Below are positions 25,961 to 35,133 of a DNA stretch of 64,000 bases, piece by piece. The notes beneath the pieces are model-generated. The model was not told the origin of the DNA, ran no database searches, and saw only the letters and a program-made list of their open reading frames with translations. The position numbers and the translations under genes are program-made. Origin of the DNA: an uncultured Burkholderiaceae bacterium (lineage in GTDB: Bacteria; Pseudomonadota; Gammaproteobacteria; Burkholderiales; Burkholderiaceae_F); assembly GCA_944390675.1 (NCBI GenBank), contig CALXQR010000004.1, positions 163,426 through 227,425 on the forward strand. The letters are read 5' to 3'. The stretch's first letter is position 1; every line of letters starts with the position of its first letter.

Positions 25961-27453
25961 TACAGATAACTATCACTTGCACCACAAAAGATTTCGAGAC
26001 GAACCTTCTCTGGCGTCACAGCTTTTGGCTCTGACGCAAATGCAGGATTACTCTCCCCATTACTCGATGGTTTCAATATCACATATCCCGCGTCTCTCAG
26101 GAGCTGTTTCGCACCTTCCAGAGTTTTAATCACCTCTGTCGGAATATGTTTTTCTTCTTCCAGGTCTGCGCATTGCAGCAGCAATGCGCTCATCACATCA
26201 CGTTGTATCCACTCCGAGCTCTCACCCAAACTGTGCAAACGTTCATTGAGCGACTTCTTTCGATATTGATCCGTATACGGATCATATTGGCTGAGTTTTA
26301 ATTTATAGGGTTTTACTTCCGTTACCTTTAAACCGGCGCTTTCAGCCTTGCTCTTCAGTCTTTCAATAAAACCCGAGATGCCGCTTTTACCTAAACTTTT
26401 CCCAAAATGACCTTTCTGAAAGGCCTTCCATTGGTTCTTTTCAACACGAATGTCTCCGGCCACGGACAACAATAAATTGATTAGCTGTCCATGTTCACAT
26501 CGACGAGTTGCCACCGCTTTTCGATGGCATTCTTGTAAACGGTGGATGTGTTTTTCACAACCTTTTGTTTTCTTTAGTACGCAACCCTTTTTTAATGTTC
26601 CGTCGCTTTCATAACAGTCCGGATTACTCTTTCTCAGACTCCTGTCCATTGAGCGATGTATGCGACGTATCTTTTTTTCGTCTACTTGTGCGTTCGGGGA
26701 CACTTTGATTTTCCCTGCCCAAACATCACTAAAAACAGCGATTGTTTGAGGTCCGGGATCAATTGATAGGCGTTCATTAGTTGATGCATAGATATGCTTA
26801 ATTGGTGCCTGCCCCTCTAAAACAACCTGCAAAGAAAAGCGATTCTTACCTTTGATTGTTTTGCGAACTAAACGGCAATATTTAACCTTTTTGAATCCGC
26901 CGCGATCTTCGCTACGCAACGCTCTTTGAAGATAGTCATCCTGAGGATCAATAAAGACACGATAGTCATGTTTGCACCAACTTAAAACAGATTTTTCAAT
27001 ATTAAATTTCAAACCTGTTTTATTACTCTTGCCTTCAATGCTTCTTAATCCGCGACTGAGAGATTTGAAACGCGGACGGCCTCCAAGACCTAGCTTATAG
27101 CGATTAACTGCTTGGAAGACTCGCGTGGCGATTTTCTGAGTTTCGTTGATCCCCAGCTCTGCTTTGCGTCCGCTTGCCTGGCGATGTTTGGCAATCACAG
27201 CATGCAAATCATATTCGGTCAGTCGGTATTTCCTGTCCAGTTTTCTGAATAGTTCAGACCTTTCTTTACCTTTAGGCATTAGGCAAGCTCTTTTCCATTC
27301 GCTATCTTGACGAAGTTGTTGCAACTGGCCTAAGGCAGTGCCCAGGGTAGCATTATGAAGTTGGCGAGCGAATTCAAGCTTTCTGAGAATCGTTCGAGAT
27401 TCAGAATCACTCACACGAATGGGAAGCTCAATGATAAAGGTTGGGCTAGGCAT
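25960..27453 (-). CDS. TnpB-family RNA-guided nuclease-like protein without zinc ribbon
   Basis: Stand-alone OrfB/TnpB-type protein, 497 residues. The N-terminal half has TnpB-like helices (LEFARQLHNATLGTAL, TQKIATRVFQAVNRY, GGRPRFK) and a beta region (LVRKTIKGKNRFSLQVVLEG). RuvC motifs keep all acids: Asp232 in IDPGPQTIAV, Glu338 in RVEKNQWKAF, Asp419 in IQRDVMSALL. The zinc ribbon that relatives carry between the last two (CxCG...HxCxCG) is replaced by SQYDPYTDQYRKKSLNERLHSLGE, without cysteines. A tail of about 70 residues follows. No tnpA is present. No clear ribosome site. Hairpins flank the gene. Could be a decayed element or a retained, repurposed protein. Confidence 0.85.
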   Translation of the reverse strand: MPSPTFIIELPIRVSDSESRTILRKLEFARQLHNATLGTALGQLQQLRQDSEWKRACLMPKGKERSELFRKLDRKYRLTEYDLHAVIAKHRQASGRKAELGINETQKIATRVFQAVNRYKLGLGGRPRFKSLSRGLRSIEGKSNKTGLKFNIEKSVLSWCKHDYRVFIDPQDDYLQRALRSEDRGGFKKVKYCRLVRKTIKGKNRFSLQVVLEGQAPIKHIYASTNERLSIDPGPQTIAVFSDVWAGKIKVSPNAQVDEKKIRRIHRSMDRSLRKSNPDCYESDGTLKKGCVLKKTKGCEKHIHRLQECHRKAVATRRCEHGQLINLLLSVAGDIRVEKNQWKAFQKGHFGKSLGKSGISGFIERLKSKAESAGLKVTEVKPYKLKLSQYDPYTDQYRKKSLNERLHSLGESSEWIQRDVMSALLLQCADLEEEKHIPTEVIKTLEGAKQLLRDAGYVILKPSSNGESNPAFASEPKAVTPEKVRLEIFCGASDSYL

Positions 27454-27470
27454 GGGACTGAATTTTACTT

Positions 27471-27488
27471 CAACGACCTAGGTCGTTG
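27471..27488. repeat. 18-bp perfect palindrome before the TnpB-like gene
   Basis: CAACGACCTAGGTCGTTG reads the same on both strands. It lies 17 bases upstream of the ATG, an operator-like position. Confidence 0.7.
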
Positions 27489-27530
27489 CACGAATTCCTC
27501 CCCTTGTTAAAACAAGGGGCTTCCTTCGTG
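27489..27530. repeat. Two-tier hairpin upstream of the TnpB-like gene
   Basis: Outer stem CACGAA/TTCGTG, symmetrical 5-base internal loop, inner stem CCCCTTGTT/AACAAGGGG. On the minus strand the inner part reads GAAGCCCC...GGGGAGG, the shape I associate with 3' ends of TnpB omega-RNAs and IS605-group right ends (from memory). It adjoins the palindrome at 27471. Confidence 0.65.
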
Positions 27531-27661
27531 ATTATTCTGTGAACCTGAACAACAGTTTATCCTGAGTTTGAAGAAAAAATTAACAAACTGATGCTGTCTA
27601 AAACACATGGGTTAAGACGAATACATTAAAATTGCCCTCGTCATTTGAGTGGGATTTGAAA

Positions 27662-28345
27662 ATGCACAAGAAGATTATTTTCAGTTTATTAGCCGCCTTC
27701 GCTTGTTCTTCAGCTTTTGCCGCGGCCAATGAAGATGCTGATTTCGTCACTCCTGAAGAATTGGGGTGGGAAGCGGGCGTTGTGGCGCCCAGTCCTCTTG
27801 TGCCTGAATTTGAAAATCCTCAATTTAAAACGATTGAAGAAGCCGAACGCGCCAAGGCGATAGCTGAAGCGGAACTCGATCGCATTGAAAAACTGCGCAA
27901 AGGTCACACATATCTTTGTCAGAAAAAAGTTTTTGTGAACGACTGCATTGATCGCGCTGAAACCGTTCTCTATAAAAGAACCCGAATTGCCAATCAGTTG
28001 ATCCGCACGGCCGACCACCAGATTCGTATTTTCAAAACCAAAGAACGTCAGTCTTCGCAGGCAAAGGAACCTTCGATGCCCGCCAAACGCGGTCAGGTGA
28101 AAGACAATTCCGACAAGATTGCCAAACAAAATGCCCGCCAAGCTCAAGAGAGCGCCAATATTGCCGCTTATGAAGCAAAGATGAAAGAGCAGGAAGCGCG
28201 CCGCGCTGAGCTTGAACAGGCAGCTGCCGAGCGCAAGGCAAAACGCGAGGAACGCCGCGCCGCTTATGAAGACGAACGACAAAAACGCGAACAAGCCCAG
28301 AAAGCTCAGGAAGAGCAAAACAAAAAAGGCGGTTTGTTTTTCTGA
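27662..28345 (+). CDS. Periplasmic coiled-coil protein of unknown function
   Basis: Conserved-hypothetical type seen in Burkholderiales, 227 residues. A signal peptide (residues 1-19, cleavage after SAFA) is followed by a helical region with a Cys pair in YLCQKKVFVNDCIDRAE, similar to a C..RF.VNDC pattern I recall from related species, and a highly charged Glu/Arg/Lys/Ala coiled coil to the end. ATG 27662 is chosen for the signal peptide. The helicase gene begins six bases after its stop, so they are probably cotranscribed. Function unknown. Confidence 0.65.
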   Translation: MHKKIIFSLLAAFACSSAFAAANEDADFVTPEELGWEAGVVAPSPLVPEFENPQFKTIEEAERAKAIAEAELDRIEKLRKGHTYLCQKKVFVNDCIDRAETVLYKRTRIANQLIRTADHQIRIFKTKERQSSQAKEPSMPAKRGQVKDNSDKIAKQNARQAQESANIAAYEAKMKEQEARRAELEQAAAERKAKREERRAAYEDERQKREQAQKAQEEQNKKGGLFF

Positions 28346-28351
28346 TCGCTC

Positions 28352-30364
28352 ATGACGCCCGAATTTGAAAAATCCATTAAGAAAGCTTTTGCTGAACAAG
28401 GCCCTTTGTGTAAAAACATAGAGGGCTTTAAACGCCGTGAGAGCCAGCTGCAGTTTGCTCTTGCCGTCGGTGAAGCGATCGAAAATAAAGACGTTGCCGT
28501 AGTGGAAGCGGGAACCGGCACGGGTAAAACCTTTGCCTATTTGGTGCCCGCTATCTTGTCACGTTCGAGAACGATCGTCTCGACAGCCAGTAAAACGCTT
28601 CAGGATCAGCTTTTTACCAAAGACGTCGGACGGATTTGCAGCGCGCTTGCCGTTGACTGTGATGTTGCAGTGCTCAAGGGCCGCAATAACTATATCTGCA
28701 AAGAACGTCTTGAAAGGCTCGTTGATCGCGGTCTATTTCCGGAACCCGACAGCTATAAGCGCCTCAAAAAGATCATTGAATTTGCCAGACAAAGTGCTAC
28801 GGGCGACAAAAACGATATTCCGGGAATCCCTGAAAAAGATCCGCTTTGGCCCTGGGTGACCAGCACCAAAGATAACTGTCTCGGAAAGAGCAAGTGCCCG
28901 CACTACGAGGACTGCTTTTTAAATCATGCGAGAGCCCGAGCGCGTGAAGCCGACATCGTGATTGTCAATCACCATCTTTTCATGGCTGACTTAAGTCTCA
29001 AAGATGACACGATGGCTGAGCTTTTGCCTGAGGCTGATTTGGTGATTGTGGACGAAGCGCATAAGTTGCCCGATATCGGGATTGATTATTTTTCCGATAT
29101 GTTTTCACTTCGAGAACTTCAGGACTTTTCTGAAGAAGGCCGTATTATCGGCAAGGCGCACGCGCCGGGTGTCATCCGCTGGGACGATCTCTTTTTGGAA
29201 GTTAAAAAAGCGGTTTTAAACATTCATCAAACGGTTTACCGCGGCATGGCGCTCGAGATGGATTCTGAAATCGAGATTGGTGAAATCGCTGATTTCGCTG
29301 AAAAAATCAAAGAGCCCTTTGAGAAGTTGGTTGATGCGGTTTCTGCGATTGCCTCGGCCTTTAAGACTATTGAAGGCGCCAATGAAGAAAGCGATCTTTT
29401 CGCCGAGCGCTGCGGCGAACTCTTGGAAAGGATCCGTGCTTGGCAGCTCACGCTCGCCAATCCCGGCGCCGTTAAAACCGTGGGCGGCATCCCTTCGGTG
29501 CTTTGGCTGCGGCTCACCGAACAGAATGTGCTTTTTTCCAATACACCTTTGTCGTTGGCGCAGCCCTTTACCAAAGCGCGCGCCAAGATGAAAAACGCCT
29601 GGGTGCTCACAAGCGCTACGATATCAACGAGAAAAGAAAACGGGGAGCCGGATTTTTCTTACTTTTTAGCAGAACTTGGTTTTGACTCACAAACCCCGAC
29701 CTACACATGGGAAAGTCCCTTTAACTTTGCTTATCAAGCGCGCTTTTACCTGCCGAAGAATCTGCCGGGCGTTTTTGATGAAAATTTCGCGCATGAGCTG
29801 GTGGAATCTGCTTGGCCCCTTTTGCAAAAGACGCAAGGCCGAGCCTTTTTCCTTTGCACGAGCTTCCGATCGATGGAAGCGATTGCCGATGAGTTAAGGC
29901 TGCGGATGGGCGCGAACTTTACGCTTTGCGTGCAGGGTGAGGCCCCTAAGTCTGAGCTCTTGGAGCGCTTTAAATCTTCTCCAAACGCTGTTCTTGTGGG
30001 CTCCATGACTTTCTGGGAAGGTGTTGACATGAAGGGCGACGCGCTGCAGCTCGTTGTCATTGACAAGATGCCTTTTGCACAATTTGATACGCCGGTGGCC
30101 CGCGCGAAGAAAGAATGGTTTGCCGAACAAGGGAAAAATCCCTTCATGAGTTATCAGCTCCCTGAAATGATTACGACGCTGCGTCAGGGTGTTGGCCGCT
30201 TAATTCGCAGTGAAAATGATTTCGGTGTCATTCTTTTCGGTGATAACCGCCTGCTTGAAAAACGCTATGGAAAGATCGTTCTCGAAAGCCTGCCCGAGAT
30301 GATCCGCACGCAAGAGTTTGCACGCGTCTATTCGTTTTTAGACAATCCCGATGAAGCGTATTGA
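28352..30364 (+). CDS. ATP-dependent DNA helicase, YoaA/DinG family
   Basis: Superfamily 2 iron-sulfur helicase of the XPD type, 670 residues, for repair of replication problems. Walker A AGTGTGKTFAYL, DEAH box in VIVDEAHKLPD, iron-sulfur cysteines in NYICKERL, DNCLGKSKCPHYEDC, and the C-terminal motif VI GVGRLIRSENDFG. The length and lack of an N-terminal exonuclease favour YoaA over larger DinG proteins. Starts just after the coiled-coil gene and ends at a shared terminator. Confidence 0.9.
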   Translation: MTPEFEKSIKKAFAEQGPLCKNIEGFKRRESQLQFALAVGEAIENKDVAVVEAGTGTGKTFAYLVPAILSRSRTIVSTASKTLQDQLFTKDVGRICSALAVDCDVAVLKGRNNYICKERLERLVDRGLFPEPDSYKRLKKIIEFARQSATGDKNDIPGIPEKDPLWPWVTSTKDNCLGKSKCPHYEDCFLNHARARAREADIVIVNHHLFMADLSLKDDTMAELLPEADLVIVDEAHKLPDIGIDYFSDMFSLRELQDFSEEGRIIGKAHAPGVIRWDDLFLEVKKAVLNIHQTVYRGMALEMDSEIEIGEIADFAEKIKEPFEKLVDAVSAIASAFKTIEGANEESDLFAERCGELLERIRAWQLTLANPGAVKTVGGIPSVLWLRLTEQNVLFSNTPLSLAQPFTKARAKMKNAWVLTSATISTRKENGEPDFSYFLAELGFDSQTPTYTWESPFNFAYQARFYLPKNLPGVFDENFAHELVESAWPLLQKTQGRAFFLCTSFRSMEAIADELRLRMGANFTLCVQGEAPKSELLERFKSSPNAVLVGSMTFWEGVDMKGDALQLVVIDKMPFAQFDTPVARAKKEWFAEQGKNPFMSYQLPEMITTLRQGVGRLIRSENDFGVILFGDNRLLEKRYGKIVLESLPEMIRTQEFARVYSFLDNPDEAY

Positions 30365-30390
30365 CGTTAGATGGGGAATATGATTTGAAA

Positions 30391-30416
30391 AGAGCCGCTG
30401 TTTCAAGCGGCTCCGA
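30391..30416 (-). terminator. Terminator between helicase and bamD
   Basis: GAGCCGCT/AGCGGCTC stem; on the minus strand it is followed by CTTTTC, so it serves bamD best, and may also stop the convergent helicase transcript. Confidence 0.65.
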
Positions 30417-30421
30417 TGTTT

Positions 30422-31189
30422 CTAGCGTTCGCGGTTTTGATTAAGTTCAATCACGCGGTTGACGTCACCTTCGAGATCTTTGACGCCTAACTGCTCGTAG
30501 CAGTCTTTAATCAGTTTAAGTGCGTCGTCAGAATAGGGCGTTTGCTGATACGTGCGCACCACGTTCTGCGCGCGCTCAATCGCAGCCACATAAGCGTGAC
30601 GATCGTAGTAGAACTGTGCGATGCTCAATTCGCGGTGAGCTTGCGAGAGCACGAGCTCATGCATGCGGCGGCGCGATTCGTGAGCGTAACGCGAATTCGG
30701 GAAACGTTCAACGAGTTCTTTGAACGTGTCAAAAGCCGTTTGCGCGGCATCGGCATCGCGTTCGTAAATGTCCTGCGTCAAAATCGCAGTGAAAATGGTG
30801 TCTCGTTGATTGAGCGTGGCGAGCGCTTTCAGGTAGAGCACATAGTCGCTGTTGGCATGATTGGGATATTGACGCAGGAAGCGGTCGCAGGCCTGCACGC
30901 ACTGCTCTGCTTCACCGTCGCGCCAATAGGCATAAGCGCTTTCAATTTGCGCTTGCTGCGCATAGCGGCCGAAGGGATATCGGCTTTCCAATTTTGTGTA
31001 ATAATCTTGCGCCCGAGTCCAGTCGCTGTCTTCAGCGGCAGCGCGCGCTTCGCTGTAGAGGCGGTCGGCGTCCCACCCTTCGGTGGGGTCCAGTTCGACT
31101 TGTGAGCAGCCGGCGGCAAACGCCGCAGCCGTTGCAGCAAGAATTAAAGTCGACGCGCGACGGCGCAATTGATGTAAAGTTAATGCCAT
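30422..31189 (-). CDS. bamD: Outer membrane assembly lipoprotein BamD
   Basis: Essential TPR lipoprotein of the BAM complex that inserts beta-barrel proteins into the outer membrane; 255 residues. The signal peptide ends in the lipobox FAAGC. TPR helices include YSEARAAAEDSDWTRAQDYY, ESRYPFGRYAQQAQIESAYAYW and RFPNSRYAHESRRRM. ATG 31189 gives a standard lipoprotein signal; a GTG 12 codons upstream is possible but unneeded. Divergent from rluD, the conserved Burkholderiales arrangement. Confidence 0.95.
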   Translation of the reverse strand: MALTLHQLRRRASTLILAATAAAFAAGCSQVELDPTEGWDADRLYSEARAAAEDSDWTRAQDYYTKLESRYPFGRYAQQAQIESAYAYWRDGEAEQCVQACDRFLRQYPNHANSDYVLYLKALATLNQRDTIFTAILTQDIYERDADAAQTAFDTFKELVERFPNSRYAHESRRRMHELVLSQAHRELSIAQFYYDRHAYVAAIERAQNVVRTYQQTPYSDDALKLIKDCYEQLGVKDLEGDVNRVIELNQNRER

Positions 31190-31281
31190 TGATGTGACTC
31201 TGGTAAATGCGGTCAATTGATTCACGGATTATAGCGATCAGACCGCCTTTCACTCAAGTTAATCTTCAGCAGAGGAGTTCT

Positions 31282-32289
31282 ATGTCTGTTCAGTCTGATG
31301 AGGCTTTATTTTTTGTGGTCGATGATCCTGATTCCGGCGAAAGACTTGATAAGGTTTTGGCAAAGCTTTTGCCGTCGGTCTCACGTGCGCGGCTTCAGAC
31401 TTGGATTGAGCAGGGGGCGGTGACAGTTAATGGCGCGACGGCTGCGAAAATTCGTCAGAAGGTGGCCGCAGGCGATGAAATTGAAGTGCTTGAGCAGCCC
31501 AGCCCTGAAGAGCTTGCCTTTAAGCCTGTCGAGATGCCGCTCGATGTTATTTATGAAGATTCTGCTATTTTAGTTGTGAATAAACCCGCCGGTCTTGTCG
31601 TGCACCCGGCTGCGGGCCACTGGGACGACACGCTTTTAAACGGTCTTTTGGCAAGAAATCCGGAATTAAAGACCTTGCCTCGCGCCGGCATTGTTCATCG
31701 TCTCGACCGCGATACATCCGGTTTAATGGTGGTGGCGAAAACCCTTGAAGCGCAAACCGATTTGATTCGTCAGCTCCAAGCTCGCACGGTTAAACGTGAA
31801 TATTGGGCGATTGTGCACGGCCAAGCGCCTGAAGCGGGCTATATTGAAGAGCCCATCATGCGCGATCCGCGCTCGCCGATGAAGTTTTGCGTGGGCCGAG
31901 GCCCGAGAGCGAAAGAAGCCAAAACGCATGTCAGACTCGTAGATACCGCTTTTGTGCCTGGCGCAGGTCAAACGCCCCTGACGGTTTCCTGGGTGGCTTG
32001 CCGCTTGGATACGGGTCGGACGCATCAAATCCGTGTGCATATGCAATGGGCGGGCCTGCCTTTAGTGGGCGATCCTGTTTATAAAGGTAAAATGGGTAAG
32101 CTTCCGGCCGATTCTCCATTATCAATGATGAAGCGTCAGTCGCTTCACGCCTCTCGTTTGGGACTTGTGCATCCCGAAACAGGGGAGACGATGCAATGGT
32201 TTGTGCCGGCGCCCGATGATTTGGCCCAATTTATGGAGACTCTGGGATTTGGTCCCGTTGATGAACCCGTAACCGTTTTTGAAAAATAG
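31282..32289 (+). CDS. rluD: 23S rRNA pseudouridine synthase RluD
   Basis: Makes pseudouridines in helix 69 of 23S rRNA; 335 residues. An S4-like N-terminal domain (LDKVLAKLLPSVSRARLQTWIEQGAV) is followed by the RluA-type catalytic domain with the Asp in HRLDRDTSGLMVVAKT and RTHQIRVHM. ATG 31282 follows AGAGGAG; frames further upstream lie in the bamD intergenic region. pgeF follows within 10 bases and rimO soon after. Confidence 0.95.
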   Translation: MSVQSDEALFFVVDDPDSGERLDKVLAKLLPSVSRARLQTWIEQGAVTVNGATAAKIRQKVAAGDEIEVLEQPSPEELAFKPVEMPLDVIYEDSAILVVNKPAGLVVHPAAGHWDDTLLNGLLARNPELKTLPRAGIVHRLDRDTSGLMVVAKTLEAQTDLIRQLQARTVKREYWAIVHGQAPEAGYIEEPIMRDPRSPMKFCVGRGPRAKEAKTHVRLVDTAFVPGAGQTPLTVSWVACRLDTGRTHQIRVHMQWAGLPLVGDPVYKGKMGKLPADSPLSMMKRQSLHASRLGLVHPETGETMQWFVPAPDDLAQFMETLGFGPVDEPVTVFEK

Positions 32290-32296
32290 GCTTTGT

Positions 32297-33088
32297 ATGA
32301 ATGATGAAATGACAAAACCGGCTTTGGCAATTTTGCAGCCGGACTGGGACAAGATTAAGCCCGCCAATGTTGATGCGCTTATGACGCTTCGCGAAGGCGG
32401 CGTCTCTTCCGGCCCCTTTGGCGGAAAAGACGGTGTGGGGGGCTTTAATGTCGGCCTTTATTCGGGCGACATGGAAATGTGCGTCACGATGAATCGTCGT
32501 TTGGCTTCGCAATTGGTACCGACCGATCCCAAGTGGCTCAAGCAGGTTCACGGCGACCGAGTGGTCGATGCTGAAACTGCAAAGCCCGAAGAAGAGGCTG
32601 ATGCGAGCACCTCTGTGACGCCCGGCGTCGTTTGTGTTGTTCAAGTGGCCGATTGTCTGCCGGTGCTTTTGGCGGAAAAATCCGGCAAAGCTGTGGCTGC
32701 TGTGCATTGCGGCTGGAGAAGTTTAGCGAGCGGCATTCTTCAAAAAACGGTTGCGCGTCTGCGTGAAAGATTGGGCGACTCAGACGCTCAATTTATCGCT
32801 TGGCTTGGCCCCAGAATTGGCGACGATGACTTTGAAACAGGCGCAGACGTGCTGAACGCCATGCGTGAGACGATCAGCGGCGCCGAAGTGGCTTTTAAGG
32901 CTAAAGAGGACGGTAAGTATCTTTGTTCCTTAACGACTCTTGCCCGCATGGCGCTTCTTCAAGAAGAGATTGAAGACGTGGTTGAAGCTCGTCATTCAAC
33001 GTACGCTAATTCCGAACTTTTTTACAGTTATCGCCGTGACGGCAAAACGGGCCGCCATGCTGTGATGATTTGGATTAAAGAGGCTTAA
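32297..33088 (+). CDS. pgeF: Peptidoglycan editing factor PgeF (YfiH family)
   Basis: Copper/zinc-type enzyme of the former laccase/DUF152 family that removes L-Ser-containing mistakes from peptidoglycan precursors and has purine-nucleoside activity; 263 residues. Metal ligands are His in [12 protein letters not shown], Cys in [10 protein letters not shown] and His in [17 protein letters not shown] 32297 is chosen over a TTG overlapping rluD; a second ATG is four codons later. The rluD-pgeF pair is conserved in proteobacteria. rimO follows at two bases. Confidence 0.9.
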   Translation: MNDEMTKPALAILQPDWDKIKPANVDALMTLREGGVSSGPFGGKDGVGGFNVGLYSGDMEMCVTMNRRLASQLVPTDPKWLKQVHGDRVVDAETAKPEEEADASTSVTPGVVCVVQVADCLPVLLAEKSGKAVAAVHCGWRSLASGILQKTVARLRERLGDSDAQFIAWLGPRIGDDDFETGADVLNAMRETISGAEVAFKAKEDGKYLCSLTTLARMALLQEEIEDVVEARHSTYANSELFYSYRRDGKTGRHAVMIWIKEA

Positions 33089-33090
33089 AA

Positions 33091-34431
33091 ATGAGAATTC
33101 CCCGCATCGGTGTTGTTTCCATGGGTTGCCCCAAGGCGCTTGTGGACTCAGAACGGATCATGACGCAGCTCAGAGCCGAAGGCTACGAGATTGTGGGCTC
33201 TTATTCGGAGGCCGATCTCGTGATCGTCAACACCTGCGGTTTCTTAAACGAGGCAGTTGCAGAAAGCGTTGAAGCGATCAATGAAGCCATGCGGGAAAAC
33301 GGCAAGGTGATCGTCACGGGTTGCCTGGGTGCGAAAAAGCATCTTGACGGAACGGCCTATTTGGATGATGTTTGCCCGGATGTTTTAGGTGTCACGGGCC
33401 CCGGGGAATTCGACAAGGTTTACCGTTTGGTCCATCAACATTTGCCTCAACCGCACAGTCCTTATTGGGATTTGGTGCCCAAAGCCGGCCTCAAACTTAC
33501 GCCTTCTCACTACGCCTACCTCAAAATAAGTGAAGGGTGCAACCATAAGTGCGCCTTCTGCATCATTCCTCAACTGAGAGGAAAACTCGTGAGCCGACCG
33601 ATCGGTGAGGTGCTTCGCGAGGCGGAGATTTTGCGCGAAAGCGGCGTTAAAGAATTGATGGTGATCAGCCAGGACACCTCGGCCTACGGCGTGGATCTGC
33701 GTTATCAGATTGACTTTAACGAAGCCGGTAAAGCGCTACGCACGCGTCTTGTCGACTTGGCGCGAGAGTTAGGCGATTTGGACATGTGGATTCGTCTGCA
33801 CTACGTTTATCCGTATCCGGCAGTCGATGAAGTGGTCGAACTCATGGCCGACGGGAAAATCCTGCCTTATTTGGATATTCCGTTCCAACATGCTCATCCG
33901 CGCGTGCTTAAAGCCATGAAACGGCCGGCAGCGACTGAAAAAACGCTCGAGCGTATTCAAACCTGGCGCAAGATTTGTCCGGATCTGACCATCCGTTCAA
34001 CCTTTATCGCCGGTTTCCCGGGCGAAACCGAAGAAGAATTTCAGTATCTGTTGGATTTTCTTTACGAAGCTCAGCTCGATCGCGTAGGCTGCTTTGCCTA
34101 CTCTCCGATTGAAGGGGCCTCAGCCAATGAATTGCCGGGAGCACTTCCCGATGAAGTGCGTGAAGAGCGTCGGGAACGCTTCATGCAGGTTCAGTCGAAG
34201 ATTTCTGAGGCCCGCATGGCCCGCAAAATCGGCACGATTCAAAAAGTCATCATCGATGAGCCTGAAGATGAAGACGGAGTCGCCATTGGCCGCACGACGG
34301 CGGACGCTCCTGAAATTGACGGCATTATCTATGTGACGACCGACGGACATCTCAATCCCGGTGACATCGTTGACGTAAAAGTGACCGCCAATCAAGAATA
34401 TGACTTGATCGGCCGACACGTTCAGCAATAA
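33091..34431 (+). CDS. rimO: Ribosomal protein S12 methylthiotransferase RimO
   Basis: Radical-SAM enzyme that methylthiolates an aspartate of ribosomal protein S12; 446 residues. The N-terminal UPF0004 domain binds one cluster ([30 protein letters not shown]), the radical-SAM cluster is in [15 protein letters not shown], and a C-terminal TRAM domain follows. [11 protein letters not shown] distinguishes it from MiaB. Cotranscribed with pgeF and followed closely by mtgA. Confidence 0.96.
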   Translation: MRIPRIGVVSMGCPKALVDSERIMTQLRAEGYEIVGSYSEADLVIVNTCGFLNEAVAESVEAINEAMRENGKVIVTGCLGAKKHLDGTAYLDDVCPDVLGVTGPGEFDKVYRLVHQHLPQPHSPYWDLVPKAGLKLTPSHYAYLKISEGCNHKCAFCIIPQLRGKLVSRPIGEVLREAEILRESGVKELMVISQDTSAYGVDLRYQIDFNEAGKALRTRLVDLARELGDLDMWIRLHYVYPYPAVDEVVELMADGKILPYLDIPFQHAHPRVLKAMKRPAATEKTLERIQTWRKICPDLTIRSTFIAGFPGETEEEFQYLLDFLYEAQLDRVGCFAYSPIEGASANELPGALPDEVREERRERFMQVQSKISEARMARKIGTIQKVIIDEPEDEDGVAIGRTTADAPEIDGIIYVTTDGHLNPGDIVDVKVTANQEYDLIGRHVQQ

Positions 34432-34437
34432 ACTGTC

Positions 34438-35133
34438 ATGAAAGCCTTCCGACTGCTCAAAAAAGTTCTGGCCGCGGTACTTGTCGTTTTTATCGCGGTC
34501 GAAGGCTATTACATCTCTCAGGTTCTCTGGTACAGCGTTGCTCCCGTTAAAACCTCCGCTTATATCGAAAGCGAACGGGAACGTTTAGGGAAAGTTCAAT
34601 TCAAACCCGTGCGACTTCGCAACATTTCAAGCGAAATGGTCCGCGCGGCAGTTGCCGCCGAAGACGTTCGCTTTATGGAACATTTTGGCATTGAATGGGG
34701 CGCAACAGGCGAAGCCTTCGTCAACAACGTGATTGAAGGCGAAAGCGCGCCGGGCGGCTCCACCATTACGCAGCAAACCGTTAAAAATCTGTTTTTGTCC
34801 CACGAGAAAAGTTACTTACGCAAATTCCAGGAAATGGTGCTTGCGCTTGTGATGGAAGCGACCTGGTCCAAGGGTCGCATTCTCCAGACGTACCTCAATA
34901 TCGCTGAATTCGGAGAAGGCATTTTTGGGGTTGAAGCTGCCGCGCGTCACTACTACGGCATGAGCGCAAGAAACCTCACCCACTGGCAAAGCGTCTGGCT
35001 TGCCGCCATTCTCTCCAATCCGCGCTATTACGAAAAGCACGGTTCAACCAAATGGCTTCGTCATCGGATTGATGTCATTGAAGGTTCAATGAAAGAACCT
35101 CAATTTGCCAAAATCAACAATCGGATGGATTAA
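34438..35133 (+). CDS. mtgA: Monofunctional peptidoglycan transglycosylase
   Basis: Inner-membrane glycosyltransferase family 51 enzyme polymerising lipid II; 231 residues. One membrane helix (residues 8-28) anchors a GT51 domain with the catalytic Glu in AAEDVRFMEHFG, GGSTITQQTVKNL, and the second Glu region in NIAEFGEGIFGVEAAARHYYG. No penicillin-binding domain. Starts six bases after rimO. Its TAA overlaps the stop of the opposing permease gene by three bases. Confidence 0.95.
   Translation: MKAFRLLKKVLAAVLVVFIAVEGYYISQVLWYSVAPVKTSAYIESERERLGKVQFKPVRLRNISSEMVRAAVAAEDVRFMEHFGIEWGATGEAFVNNVIEGESAPGGSTITQQTVKNLFLSHEKSYLRKFQEMVLALVMEATWSKGRILQTYLNIAEFGEGIFGVEAAARHYYGMSARNLTHWQSVWLAAILSNPRYYEKHGSTKWLRHRIDVIEGSMKEPQFAKINNRMD

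Noticed and set aside
25847..27545. A complete IS200/IS605 element
   Set aside because: No TnpA gene and no direct repeats were seen; only a TnpB-like gene and hairpins can be supported.
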